Shown: positions 41,801 through 51,684, numbered from the stretch's first letter. The stretch is 64,000 nucleotides of DNA from Alligator mississippiensis (GCF_030867095.1 NC_081828.1:2743001-2807000), one strand, 5' to 3'. Program-made: numbers and translations. The notes: generated by a model from the letters alone, not told the origin.

Positions 41801-43123
41801 CATCATTTCCTTTTCCACAAAGTAGCAGAAGCTCCTCTGCACAAACAGCTTGTGCTTTAGGATTTGAAGATTTTGGGGAGAGGAAGGAGGGAGGAGCTGA
41901 TCAGATGGCAGCATCTGGTCCTCTTCCCGAGCTGGTGGCACCTTCAGGCAAACCCCAGGAGTTCCCAGGAGAAATTCCAGGGGGAAAGTCGTGCCGGCAG
42001 CTGATGGTCCGCCGCGGGGGACAGGGACACCGTCCTATCGAACTTACGATTTGCTGAGATTCCCACATCTGTTCCAGTAGCTGTTGTTTACTTTGATGAC
42101 TGGCGAATGGTCCAATTGCGCCGTGAAATCTGCATCGCAACAGGAAGCTGTTGGAGACAGAGCAAAGCCCCGGCCATTAGGGTTTGCTTTGACGCTGTAT
42201 GTGAAGGACGCAACATGTAAAGTATTCATCTTTTGGCAAGTGATCCCAAGCAGTCCCTTGGTAACAAGTAGGACTCAGACCTTGCACAGGAAGACCTTTT
42301 ACAACGCTTACATTTCCGATCTTGGAAACGCTAATGTGAGAGCTGCCTAAGTAGGACTGAATTGGTATCAGTATTGCTTTGTGAGGATGTATTCATTCAC
42401 TGCCAAGAAGCTAAGTGGTGTTTAAGCAGATGTGATGTCCTGGAAGAGTGAAAGTCTGAACTCTAGCCTTTTAATTCAGAAGTTACTAAATACACAACAA
42501 GAAACAAAAGATGAAGTGCAATGAATATTACTTTAATCAGCCTTTTCAGACTGTTTTTTTCTGGTGGCTGCTAGTGTTTAATCAGGCCAGATATTTAATC
42601 AGGTCGATGGTTTTTTTCATTTGCACACTGCAATCAAGAGATGTATGCTGCTATTTAAATTTTCTCATATTTAATCACACTGGCTCACGGTGATTCCTGG
42701 TTTAATTTTACTTAACTAAATGCAAACACGTGAGGGATGAAATCTGGAACATAAAAATTTGAATAACTGAAAGCAATGGGAGTTTCGTACCAGGTCTCAA
42801 AGCTCTTAAGCACTGGTTGTAGTGAAAAGCTAATGAAAGCTACTTTACAAACACAATGCCTGGTAATATCATGCCAAATTAAATTCATTTAAGGTATGAG
42901 AGGGACAGTTTGTTAATAGATGCAAAGGTCAATTTTTAAACCATGTTGAAAAGTCTCTGCCAAAGACTGAACCGCTCTTACACTTTGAGTACAGAGTGCA
43001 TTCGTGCATGTCCGGCTCCGGGCTCGGCTTCTCTTTGTGAGTATCCCCTTCCAGGCAGCTAAACTCTTTGCATGTAGACGTTGCTAAGATAGCGAGAAAT
43101 AGGGCTGCAGCAAACTTCAACAT
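29582..43123 (-). CDS. RBP: Riboflavin-binding protein precursor (5 coding exons, complete)
   Basis: Joined minus-strand exons 43123-42982, 42147-42048, 41163-41035, 36275-36164 and 29818-29582 give 720 bp, a 239-aa precursor. It matches hen egg riboflavin-binding protein (238 aa) along its whole length. An 18-residue signal peptide (MLKFAAALFLAILATSTC) precedes a folate-receptor-like domain rich in cysteines (SSCCDADF, YWNRCG, FYRCSPYAAHW, CQNFCDDWYEAC). The phosphoserine cluster SESSEESSSVSSSE lies near the C-terminus (residues 203-216). Family knowledge: it binds riboflavin in serum, egg white and yolk, and the phosphoserines aid uptake into oocytes. All introns are GT-AG with matching phases. 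Potential N-glycosylation sequons are N68, N77, N106 and N165; the hen site in the ANFT segment is DFT here. The start is the ATG at 43121-43123; the in-frame GTG at 43127-43129 is not used. The symbol follows the protein name; the official symbol is uncertain. Confidence 0.96.
30403..30810. mobile_element. Multi-hairpin MITE in RBP intron 5
   Basis: Ends GTGGGCTTGACTAC and GTAGACATGCCC are loosely inverted. Inside are at least two foldbacks: 'gcaggattagcctaaaattgccat' (about 30432) against 'atggcaattttaggccaatcctgc' (about 30515-30538), and 'ccttaatacgcc' against 'ggcgtattaag' (about 30744-30770). The word CCTTAATGC(A/G)C or its inverse recurs many times. No coding sequence. Confidence 0.6.
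31290..31430 (+). repeat. MIR-like (CORE-SINE) fragment
   Basis: Order of words 'actgacttactctataaccttgattaaatcacctaacttctcc...' resembles the 3' half of MIR-type SINEs. Old and diverged. Confidence 0.4.
31487..31612 (+). repeat. Sauropsid repeat with 'gttagccatgttggtct' head
   Basis: Head 'ggttagccatgttggtctga', then 'aggcagaagatagggttggg' and 'cacaagctttcattggcaacaacctacttcatc'. It is one arm of a foldback-type family also represented at 24600 and 35540. Confidence 0.55.
31963..32052 (+). repeat. Second copy of the 31.5-kb repeat, diverged
   Basis: Shares 'aggcagaagatagggcagggtggcaa' and a 'ttgtcagatgctgcg' end with the element at 31487. The head is missing. Confidence 0.5.
32053..35539. 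other. RBP intron 5, middle part: no feature recognised
   Basis: Several modest open stretches on both strands resemble no protein I know and lack conserved splice context. No repeat is identified with confidence. Confidence 0.4.
35540..35875. repeat. Paired direct repeats around a unique segment
   Basis: 'gtctaataaatgatatcagattcacccaaagacccttgtctg' at 35544 recurs as 'gtctcataaaagatatcatattcacccaaagatccttgtctg' at 35828. After the first copy come 'ccttagaccaacacggctgcgacctacac' and about 220 bp without matching sequence. This is either two SINE-like copies in the same orientation or a local duplication. Confidence 0.6.
36164..36275 (-). CDS. RBP: Riboflavin-binding protein exon 5
   Basis: Acceptor CCATGCAG before 36275, donor GTAAGC after 36164, 112 bp. 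It encodes YEACKEDLTCVRNWLTDWEW, then DDNGVNHCKSDCSPYSE. Confidence 0.95.
36588..36886. mobile_element. MITE with 30-bp terminal inverted repeats
   Basis: Left 36588-36617 and right 36857-36886 are inverted (core TACACATTGC / GCAATGTGTA, with about seven mismatches in 30). The interior has partial palindromes (ACTTCCTTTTGGAAATACTAAAGC). No coding. Located in RBP intron 4, about 310 bp from exon 5. Confidence 0.7.
37005..37120. repeat. Interspersed repeat fragment ('aaaatcatgag' type)
   Basis: 'tccaaaatcatgagccagctctcccaaaatcataagattgcctcaaaaat' resembles a common turtle/crocodile repeat. Family not assigned. Confidence 0.4.
38924..39163. mobile_element. Possible hAT-type MITE
   Basis: CAGGGGGGACAAACC at the left and GGTTAGCTATCCCTG at the right are weakly inverted. 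The core is a pyrimidine-rich imperfect tandem (tttgctttctgcttc...). Target duplications are not convincing. Confidence 0.4.
39330..39385. repeat. Ancient amniote repeat fragment
   Basis: 'acggggacagttcctgccctgaggagcgcacaatctatta' matches the pattern of a widespread old repeat, also seen near 59480-59580. Confidence 0.4.
40200..40224 (+). repeat. (GGGGCA)n short tandem repeat
   Basis: Three to four GGGCAG-type units. Short, in RBP intron 4. Confidence 0.6.
41035..41163 (-). CDS. RBP: Riboflavin-binding protein exon 4
   Basis: Too short and start-less for a simple scan. Acceptor TTGACACAG before 41163, donor GTAGGT after 41035, 129 bp. It encodes CEDYTKKIECFYRCSPYAAH, then WINPNYTAAIEFVPLCQNF and CDD, with a split Trp codon TG|G. 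Confidence 0.94.
42048..42147 (-). CDS. RBP: Riboflavin-binding protein exon 3
   Basis: Acceptor CTCCAACAG before 42147, donor GTAAGT after 42048, 100 bp. It encodes SCCDADFTAQLDHSPVIK, then VNNSYWNRCGNLSK. Confidence 0.94.
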
Positions 43124-43144
43124 CTTCACGTCTTAGCACTTGCC
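42982..43144 (-). CDS. RBP: Riboflavin-binding protein exon 2 (signal peptide, start)
   Basis: Acceptor CCTGACAG before 43144 and donor GTAAGAG after 42982; the coding part starts at 43123. It encodes the signal peptide and CLEGDTHKEKPSPEPDMHEC. The last codon is split T|CT (serine), restoring the conserved SSCC. Confidence 0.93.
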
Positions 43145-45155
43145 CTGTCAGGGAACAAAATACGTTTGATCTGGTTTGCTTATGACTAGGAAAGGCCATC
43201 CTACTAAAAGGCAGGTCTGTTTGTTGTATTTTTAAAGAGGTAAAACTAAAATACGTTAAACCAAGATGAACAGTCAAATATTAGTACAAATGTTTGTCTG
43301 CTTTCTCTTCCCCTAGATCTCAATATTTTTAATAACCGTTATTTCTGAGCAAAGAGGGACAAATGACTGATACTTGGCACCGCAAACACAGCATCTTAAC
43401 ACAGCTTGAGATTCAGAAGAACGCAGAGGTCATCTCGCTCCATCGGACTAAAGGCCCGTCTCGTCCGGTTTTCTGTTTTGGGCAGTGGCCGGTATGAGTC
43501 GTTTCAGAAAAAAGCGGAAGAAACACCAAGTGGGTAATTATAGTGTAACCACCCCATAAAGAAAGTTTCTTCCTAACCCCCGATCTGAGACTGATTTTGA
43601 GATCTAAAACTAGTATGTAAGAGTTAGTACGTTGTACCCTAAATCATATGAGTTCTTATCTTTTCTGTTTTTAAACTCTATCTAATGTAACTGTAGAGGC
43701 CACCGTTAACAATTTCACTGTCCAATTATTATTATTTTTTTAAGTCTTGCTAAGAGCTTCCCATCAAAGATCTCTTGTGGCAATGGCTTCTCCAGGCTAT
43801 TTGTGCGCTGTATGAAAACACAGTTATTTGATCAGTTTTAAATTTCTTTGCTATTTAATTAAATATCCCCTTGCCCTGTATTCTGCAGAAAGATAAATGG
43901 AGAGCCAGATCTACTTTCTCTGTAACTGTCAGCGTTTCGTATAACTCGTATTTATCTCCTCCCTGAAGTCGGTCAGATCTTTTTGATATTTTTCATATGG
44001 AACTTTTTTCTAATAATTTTCTTTGCTCGTTTCCAAAACAACGTTATTTCTGTAACAGCCTTGTTGAGAAATGGTGGCAAGGAGTCAAGGTGGTATTTTG
44101 GGTAAGGGATTTTAATCTGTTTATTTGCATAGCAATATTATTATTTCCAATATTATTTTTCCATCTCATTTCTTATACCTTCTAACATTTTGTTTGCTTT
44201 TTCTTACCACTGCTGCATATTGAGCAGAAGTATTCATGGAAACAGCCATGATGACGACTAGGGATACACTAGAACACGCACAGGACTAACGACTCATTCC
44301 CTAAATGAGTTAATCTTTTTGATAATGGGATTTGGGTTCTTAAGTCAGTTGAGCTGTTTGAAAATGTTAGACAAGGCCATTCTCCTGTCTTCACACAGTT
44401 AATTTATAACTCGGTATAGTATTCCACTTAGGCATAAATACAATTGCAGACCTTAAATGTTCATTAAATAATGTACAGCAAGTTTACTGCTCACTGCTTT
44501 CTTTTTTCTTTTTTTAATGTTTCCTACAGATACACTGATCCAAATTTATCACAAGGGAAATTTTATTGACTTCACTGGATTTCTAGGATAGATGAACATC
44601 CCATATCTACCTGGGTTCTTCTGTATCCTGGGAAATGATGTAGTTCTTGGTGCTGTAGGTGAGTAAATTCCAGTGTATCTAAAACACCGGTCCAGATCCT
44701 TGGCTGTTGTAAAGTGATGGAGCTCAGTTGTTTCCAGTGAGGCAGTGCTGGCTTACACAACCTAAGGATCAAGCCCAATATTCTCTGTATCTGTATTTTT
44801 TCTACGATTAATCCAAAACCAAAAGAAAAAAAAAAACATTGGGCATAAGGCTAAAAGTTCTCCAAATTCTAGACTACAAAAGTACATGAATGAACAAGGA
44901 CTTGCCTCCTATAACACAACATAAGTGTCTGTGCATATTATTGGCTTGATCCATCAGTCTTTAATCAAAACTTTCTACTAATTTCATCAAGGAATTTTGC
45001 CTGAATAACACGTGTATAATCAGCCCCTACATTTACACTAGACTTTTTTTCTAGTGTAAATGAAATAAAGAACGTTTAAAGTTTCTTTCTATAAAGAAAA
45101 CAAAATACTACATGAAAAGAAAGCTGTCTTTATAACTTAAACATTGATTTCTCAC

Positions 45156-45203
45156 CTCTTCTGCTGTCTTTCTTCTTGCTACTTCTCTTCGGGACTGGAA
45201 AAG
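45156..45203 (-). other. RBP: Predicted noncoding first exon of the riboflavin-binding protein gene
   Basis: About 25-30 bp downstream of a TATA box on the minus strand lies a purine-rich leader that ends AGAAGAG with a donor GTGAGA after 45156. The coding start exon has its own acceptor 21 bp before the ATG, so an upstream exon is required. The exact transcription start is inferred. Confidence 0.65.
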
Positions 45204-45226
45204 AGCAGGTTGCTCTCAGCCTTCCT

Positions 45227-45235
45227 CTTTATATA
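45227..45235 (-). promoter_or_regulatory. RBP: TATA box of the riboflavin-binding protein promoter
   Basis: TATATAAAG on the minus strand, correctly spaced before the predicted first exon. Upstream are an AGGTCA nuclear-receptor half-site (45281-45286) and a GGACAAACAAAC FoxA-like word (about 45257-45268), consistent with liver/oviduct, hormone-driven expression known for the hen gene. The factor assignments are inference. Confidence 0.65.
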
Positions 45236-45429
45236 CACGCCATCGGTCCCCCAGAGTTTGTTTGTCCTAGAAGAGTTCCTTGACCTTTTGGAAAGGTAGT
45301 GCACGTTTCAGGAGCAGATACAAGGACTGCACAAGCTGACATGCACAGAGTGCTCCTTTATTGCTTGCAGACTCACTCACGAGGACAAGCAAATAAAGGT
45401 ATGAGGTTGGATTTTTAAAAAATGAGTAA

Positions 45430-45780
45430 ATTCTTCCCCCCTCCCCCTAGAAGTAACCCCAACGCTGCACACCACACTGGTCACCTGCTGTGTGGGCAGT
45501 GCCAAAGGCACATGCCCCCTGAGATCCCACACCCCATGCAGGCAGCACTGGCGCTGCACAGCTCCCCGCTGCATGGCTGCATACGTGGCAGGTGGCACGT
45601 GGCCCTCTACTCTCCTGGTACGCAGGCAGTGCTGGTGATGTGTGTCCCCCCGGGCCCACCCCTGCCACATGGTTGTGGGAGAGACAGCTGCAAGAGCCGG
45701 TGGATTACATGCTGGCTTCCCGTGGTCCCCACCCTCAGGCTGCTGGTTGAACTGCCCTGTAGTACAGCAATTCTTAGGTT
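45430..45780. other. GC-rich block upstream of RBP, unidentified
   Basis: GC-rich island in AT-rich surroundings, starting about 200 bp above the TATA box. No terminal repeats or coding are recognised. Probably a repeat core, but it could matter for the promoter. Confidence 0.4.
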
Positions 45781-46093
45781 CCTTTTATTATGAATGATAT
45801 TACTCATCATTACTACTACAGTATTGCCTTGGGAGGCTGATCATTGATCAGGACCTTGTGAAATTAGATTAATAAAACTGCCACTATACTCCTTTAAATG
45901 GAAATTCTGCAGAATTTAACGATGCTTAACTTCATTTTGACTATGGATGTGGCCATTTTCAAGCTGATGTTCAATAAAAGGGTCTTGTATCAATGATTGT
46001 CCGCTTTGAGATACCAGACAAGAAAAATGGAGCAGTTTTGCTTGCATGTTGCATTGCAGATCTTGCAGCGTAATTAGTAGAGATGGGTTAAAT

Positions 46094-46280
46094 CAGGGGC
46101 GGGCAATTGTTTTGGGCAGAGGGCCACTTACTGAGTTTTGGCAGGCCATCAAGGGCCACATAACAGGCAGTCCAGGGCAGATAAATATTAATTTTCTAAA
46201 TTTTTTAGGGGCCCTGCAGGCCGGATAGAATGGCCTGGTGGGCTGCATCCAGCCCCCAGGCTGCATTTTGCTCACCCCTG
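46094..46280. mobile_element. hAT-type MITE, 187 bp
   Basis: CAGGGGCGGGCAA and TTGCTCACCCCTG are terminal inverted repeats. 8-bp target duplications GGTTAAAT (46086-46093) and GGTTAAAC (46281-46288) match at seven of eight. Confidence 0.85.
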
Positions 46281-47034
46281 GGTTAAACTTTCAGACAAAT
46301 TATTTTTTTTAACACTTCTTTATTAATACAATTATAGAACCACAGCTGCAACACAGGAGGAGTACACAGGAATTGCACGGGTTTGAAGGAAAAAACTACA
46401 TTTTTACAAAAGAAATCCTTAAAGAAGATCATTTCCATTATGACTACAATGATGATGTATGTAAATATAAAATTAAATCATGTTCACTAATATTCAGAAA
46501 TTCTGGACAGAGACTCTGGCTTGGTGCTTGGTGAATTTTTGCCCTGTGCAGAGGGTAGGACTGGAATCCATATTTCTAAATCTCTCTCTTTGGTCTCTTT
46601 CCTAGTCTTCTAACATCATGGGACTGTTTCTCCATCATCAAGATGCCACATATTTTAGCACACCAAATTTTCAGTTGAGAGGAGGAGGGGAGAGGAGGGA
46701 GATGCGATACCTTCCGCAGTTGAGCAATGCATCTGGAACAATTCAAAACAAGGAGGATATCAGTTTTTCATTCTGCATGAGGCAAACTTCCTTTACTGAG
46801 GCATTCAAGCAACAAAAACAATATTACCACCCACCACAGCAGTTATTATTCTGATCACTTCCACCCAAAATAGTTGGACCTCGGGGCATAACTACCGTGT
46901 ATGAAACTTTCAGGCAAATTCTGACACGGGGTAAGCTGATTTGATTTGCTAGCACTTTAAATCCACTTTGTACTCACTCTGGTTATCACAGATGATTATA
47001 CATTGTGCAAGGCAGTTGAGAATCAGGATCATTT

Positions 47035-47135
47035 CATTTGTGGATTCGTAGATTTTTAAGGCTAGAGGTAAACAGTAGGCTATCTGATCTGACCTCTGAT
47101 GTAACACAGGCCAGGTACTTTGACCCAGTTTTCCT
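47035..47135 (-). mobile_element. CR1 3' end fragment
   Basis: Plus-strand 'ggattcgtagatttttaaggctagagg...ctgacctctgatgtaacacaggcca' is the reverse complement of a common CR1 3' UTR. Confidence 0.65.
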
Positions 47136-47149
47136 TGCATTCAGGCCAA

Positions 47150-47265
47150 TAAGTATGTTGGAAAGAGTCCAGGGGAGAACAACAAAAATTATTAGGGGTC
47201 TACAAAACATGAAACACGAGGAAAGGTTGGAAGAACTAGGATTGTTTAGTCTAGGAGCTTGTGAC
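47150..47265 (+). mobile_element. CR1 RT C-terminal fragment
   Basis: Reads LERVQGRTTKIIRGLQNMKH, then EERLEELGLFSLG: CR1 sequence downstream of the RT core, plus orientation. Cut on both sides. Confidence 0.75.
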
Positions 47266-47274
47266 CATTGGACC

Positions 47275-49215
47275 TTGTTATGCCTTGGGGTGCTCTGGTG
47301 AACAGACGTTCCCCCAGATCCTGATGAACTTATAGGTGGCCACCAGATCACCCCTGAGCCTGCGCTTTTCCAGGCTGAAGAGTCCCCTGGCTCTCAGCCT
47401 CTCTTCATAAGGCCTGTTCTCCTGACCTCTGACCATGCGCGTGGCTCTCCTCTGCACTCTCTCCAGTTTCTCCATGTCCTTCTTGAATTGTGGGGCCCCA
47501 AATTGGATGCAGTACTCCAGCTGTGGCCTCACCAAGGCCAAGCACAGCGGGAGGATGACATCCTGGGATTTACTTGAGAAGCATCTCTGGATGCAAGCCA
47601 GAGTTTTACTCGCTTTACCAGCTGCGACATCGCATTGAAGGCTAATGTTCATCTTGTGGTCAGTCATGACCCCCAAGTCCCTTTTGGCTGTGGTGCTAGT
47701 GGGCGTAGCACTGCCGAGCCTATAAGCATGATGTGGGGTTTTTCCCCCCCCGAGGTGGAGTAACTTGCATTTTTCCATATTGAAGGTCACCAGGTTTATA
47801 TCTGCCCACTTTCTAAGCCTATCAAGGTCAGACTGGATCACTAGCCTATCCTTGGGTGTGGACGCTCTACCCCAAAATTTGGTGTCATCAGCGATCTTGG
47901 CCAGTCCACTTCTGACACCAGTCTCCACATCCTTAATAAAGACATTGAAGAATACGGGTCCAAGGAAAAAGCCTTTGGGGACCCCACTGGTCACAGTGCA
48001 CCACAATGATTTACTTCCGTCTGCTATCCCCTCTCTGGGTCCAACCACGGAGCCAATTCCCCAGCCATTGGACTGTGGTGTAGCCGAGGACACAATTGGC
48101 CAATTTTTCCGTGAGGAGATCATGGGACACCAGATAGAAGGCTTTTTTAAAGTCCAAATATATGACATCAATCTCTTATCCTTTATCCAGGTGATATGTC
48201 ACCTGGTCATAGAAGAAGATGAGATTGGTCAGGCGAGACCTACCTGCAACAAACCCATGCTGGCTGTCCCTCAGGATGTTGCCATCAGCCAGCTTATCTA
48301 GAATGGTCTCTTTAATAACTTTTTCCCAAAATCTTTCCAGGGATAGAGGTCAAGCTGATGGGCCTGTAGTTCCCCAGATCTACTTTCCTCCCTTTCTTGA
48401 AGATGGGCACCACATTGGGCTTCTTCCAATCTTTGGGTACTTCACCTGAGCACCAGGAGCACTCGAAGATCCTTGCCAGGGGCTGGGCTACGATGCCTGC
48501 CAGCTCCTTAAGTACCCTGGGGTGTAAACTGTCAGGGCCAGCTGACTTGAAGGTGTCCAGACTCTCAAGATATTCCTTTATGTGGTCTACACCGATGCTG
48601 GATATCAATTCACCCGCACTCCAGCCATCCCACATCATGTTAGGCAGGGCGGTTCCTTTGGGCTGATGAAAAACCGACGCAAAGTACCCATTAAGCAGGT
48701 TTGCTTTTTCCTGGGTGTCAGTTGTCCCATTTGGTTTAGCAGGTGTCCGATGTTACCCTTGCTTTTCTTCCGACTCCCCATATAACTGAAGAGGGCTTTC
48801 TATTGTCCTTGATACGTGTAGCCAGCTGGAGTTCGGTTGCAGCCTTGGCTTTCCTGGTTTGCTCCCTATAGGTGCAGACCAGAGCAGAATACTCCTCCTT
48901 TGTGGTGATTCCTGTCTTCCATCCCTTATAAGCCTTTCTTTTGAGACGTAGGAGGTCCACAAGTTCCCTGCTGAGCCAAAGTGGCTGCTGTGCCCTTTTG
49001 CTACCTTTCCGCCGAGGTAGGATAGACATCCCTTGTGCTTTCAGGATCGCTCCCTTAAGGAGCAACTGCTCCTCTTGAACTCCTCTCCCTGTTGTGTCAC
49101 GGTCCCTTGGGGCCTTGTCAACAAGCCTCCTGAGCTTGTTAAAGTCAGCTTTCCTAAAGTCGAAGACTTCTGCATTGCTGATTGACGTGCCAGCTTTGCG
49201 ATGGATACACGCCTT
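47275..49215 (-). mobile_element. Longest CR1 copy in the window (about 1.9 kb), frame-broken
   Basis: The minus strand covers, 5' to 3', the endonuclease-RT linker (QQPLWLSRELVDLLRLKRKA; EYSALVCTYREQTRKAKAAT), the RT start (YLESLDTFKSAGPDSLHPRV; VPIFKKGRKVDLGNYRPISL), and after a frame break SGVPKGFFLGPVFFNVFIKD, a degraded motif C (IADDTKFWG), FNMEKCKLLHLGG and DVILPLCLALVRPQLEYCIQ. The last domain stops abruptly at about 47278 (GNVCSPEHPKA), so the 3' end is missing. Its 5' limit is near 49215. Confidence 0.9.
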
Positions 49216-49394
49216 GTTTTTGAAGGGCAGAATGAAAAAAAAAAGATTTTTCCAGCGATGTGGCTATATAGAACCAGGAAGATTTATCTCAGCCACCCTC
49301 CCTTTCCTGCTTAACTAAAGCTGAAACTCCAGCTGCTGCTGAAGGCAGACTCCATGGGTGGGTCAATGATTTTGAAAAGACCTAAGCACTCTCC

Positions 49395-49675
49395 AAGGCT
49401 GTGAAATTGGAGGCCAGAGGCCAGGAGCAGTTAGCAGACAGCCAACTTGCCTTAAGAAAGGTTAACTTGATTAGTGGAACATTAAGAGTATTAAAAAGGA
49501 GAGAAGATCATTAACACCTCTGGAGTGAAGAACAATGAGCCATGAAGTCAACTGACTCCCTCAGCTGCCTGAATAGCAATGTAACAGCTACTGAACTGTA
49601 AAGCAGGAACCAAAGCAGGGTGCTTTTATCCTGGGCAGAAGAGCAGCTTCCCTGCTGTTTATGTGCACCCCAATT
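49395..49675 (+). repeat. Unnamed dispersed repeat, copy 2
   Basis: Same block order as 15185-15490: 'aaggctgtgaaat', 'taaaaaggagagaagatcattaacacct', 'ccatgaagtcaactgactccctcagc'. Family unknown. Confidence 0.6.
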
Positions 49676-50753
49676 TTGGAAGGCTAGTTTTGGAAAAAAG
49701 ATGTATGCTGTACGTGAGAAAATATAGTATTATATGGAAAAGCAGCTACTAACAAACATGATCATATTTTTTAATAGAAAGCTGTTAATTCAGATTATTA
49801 AATAATCACTTGTAAATTTTAATATAATATAAATCAAGGGTTATATACACAAAATAGCATCTGAAAGAAGTAATTTTCCTCTCTGAAAACATAAAAGGGA
49901 AAATTGATATGCCCTAGATCTTGAGAAAATAATTGCTTCTGATCTGGTAATTTATGCTGTTTGTCCAATTTTAAAATGTTGCATTTTTTAAAAAGTATGT
50001 TTAAAACCGTTGAAAACAGATGCTTATCACAGACATTTTGATAATTTTCACGTATAGAAATATTAAGCATATCAATCAGGATCTTCAGTTTAAAATAAAA
50101 ATAACAATACTTTATATTTTTCTTAAACCATTTATTTTGGGATCTCATGGCACTTTCCTACATGGATAAGTCCCATTACCCACATTTTATAGATAATGAA
50201 ACTGAGGAACAGTGGATTAAATGCAGCCCTCTGTGAGTGGCAGACCCCAGAGGATGCATTAGAGATGCATCTACTTATCCCAGGGCTAAATTTATCTAAG
50301 ACAAGAGTTTGCTGGTATTACATAGCAGGTGCATGGGAATCACTGGGCCGGATCTCCTCACCTGTGTTTTCAGTTCTAAACTCCTTAACCCTGCTGCTGC
50401 TTGCTTTGGCCTTAATCTTGTTGGCCCCATGACCCTTTCCAGAGAACCATATAAACTCCAAAGCATTGTTCTGAACTCTAACAAATGAAAAAGGACTAAT
50501 GTTTGCTTGAACTGGCAAACAGGGTAATGCACAAGTCATCGCAGCCTAAAGGCAGCTTTAAAACTTAGTTCTTTTCTTAAGAATAACTCTCAAAAAGGCA
50601 ACCATCCAAGGTTTATTGCTTTTTACTTATTTCTAAACCAAGCATGTCCAGTTTACTAGTAAACAAAATGTTTCTAACTTTCAAGTCTGCAAACTCTACC
50701 TGAGCTATGAGATAGGCTGTCTTCTTTAATTATCATATATCATCACTCATTAT

Positions 50754-50979
50754 TAGGGATTCTGGTTTTCTCTGATTTAAAAAAATCCCCAATTTTCAGT
50801 TAAAAAAAACTAACCCGAAGTCTATATGCTTCCATAATTAAATGAAAGACCACTATATATATATAACTATATATATATGTAGTGTTTCATTTGAAGTACA
50901 GAAAAATGTGGCTTCACAGTAACTTTTTTTAAACCAATAATCGGGGATTTTTTTAAATCAGAGAACACCAGGATCCCTG
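50754..50979. mobile_element. Palindromic hAT-type MITE, 226 bp
   Basis: Starts TAGGGATTCTGGTTTTCTCT and ends in the inverse (AGAGAACACCAGGATCCCTG), with about 40-bp inverted arms through GATTTAAAAAAATCCCC. Target duplications CTCATTAT (50746-50753) and CTCATAAT (50980-50987) match at seven of eight. The loop contains a TA-rich microsatellite. Confidence 0.85.
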
Positions 50980-51087
50980 CTCATAATAAAAGTTCTACAA
51001 GCAAATTATTTCCCCACTTATACTTATCATACTCCATTGTCTTTGGATCACACCCTGATTACTGATGCCTCCTGCCAGATGTTCAGG

Positions 51088-51202
51088 TAAAGGTGCGATG
51101 GGATCTGATGCACGGTCTATGCCGTTGCATTCCTGCCATGCCACATGTGCGTGGCAGGAAGTGTGCCTGAGGGATCCAGCATCAGATCCCATCACACCTT
51201 AC
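51088..51202. repeat. Nested palindrome
   Basis: The left arm 'ggtgcgatgggatctgatgc' is inverted at 51178-51202. An inner stem CCTGCCATGCCACATG / GTGCGTGGCAGG sits in the middle. Probably part of a MITE that extends right. Confidence 0.6.
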
Positions 51203-51269
51203 TGCTGGTGCAGGGAGAGCCTGGGATCATGAACCCTGGGCTACCCCTGCATCAGAAAATATCAAGCGT

Positions 51270-51515
51270 CTGCAACTGGGAGCATTGTCAGCTGATACAG
51301 GCTCCAGGCTGTGGGGATGCACCATGCCCCCCTCAGCCTGGGAGCCTTATCAGCTGATCCAGCCTCCCAGCCATGGGGGTGCAACATGCACCCCCAAGGC
51401 TGGGAGCCCGCAGCTGATAAGGCTCTCAGACATGTCAGCTGATGGGGCTCGCAGGTGTGGTGCACTCCTGCAGCTGGGAGCCCCACCAGCTGACGGGGCT
51501 TGCAGTCACAAAGGC
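51270..51515. repeat. Imperfect tandem repeat with alternating orientation
   Basis: Words 'ctgggagc', 'cagctgat' and 'gatgcaccatgccccc' / 'gggggtgcaacatgcaccccc' recur about every 65 bp, some inverted. Noncoding. Confidence 0.55.
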
Positions 51516-51635
51516 GCACCTGGCCACACATTCAATTAATGGCACGACAGGAACAGCTTACACATTTTTTGTGGAAAAACTTTGTGGTGTATTCCTTATT
51601 TTATGATGCCATTGATTGCTTTAATGTGTGGCTGG

Positions 51636-51684
51636 GTTACAATTTAAGACATGATTTATTGGTGAATCATGTCTTAAGTGTAAC
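51636..51684. repeat. Strong hairpin
   Basis: Left arm 51636-51656 (GTTACAATTTAAGACATGATT) pairs with right arm 51665-51684 with one or two mismatches and an 8-base loop. Confidence 0.75.

Noticed and set aside
43124..43129. Upstream in-frame GTG as start of riboflavin-binding protein
   Set aside because: The ATG at 43121-43123 gives a signal peptide aligned with the hen protein, and GTG starts are not expected here.
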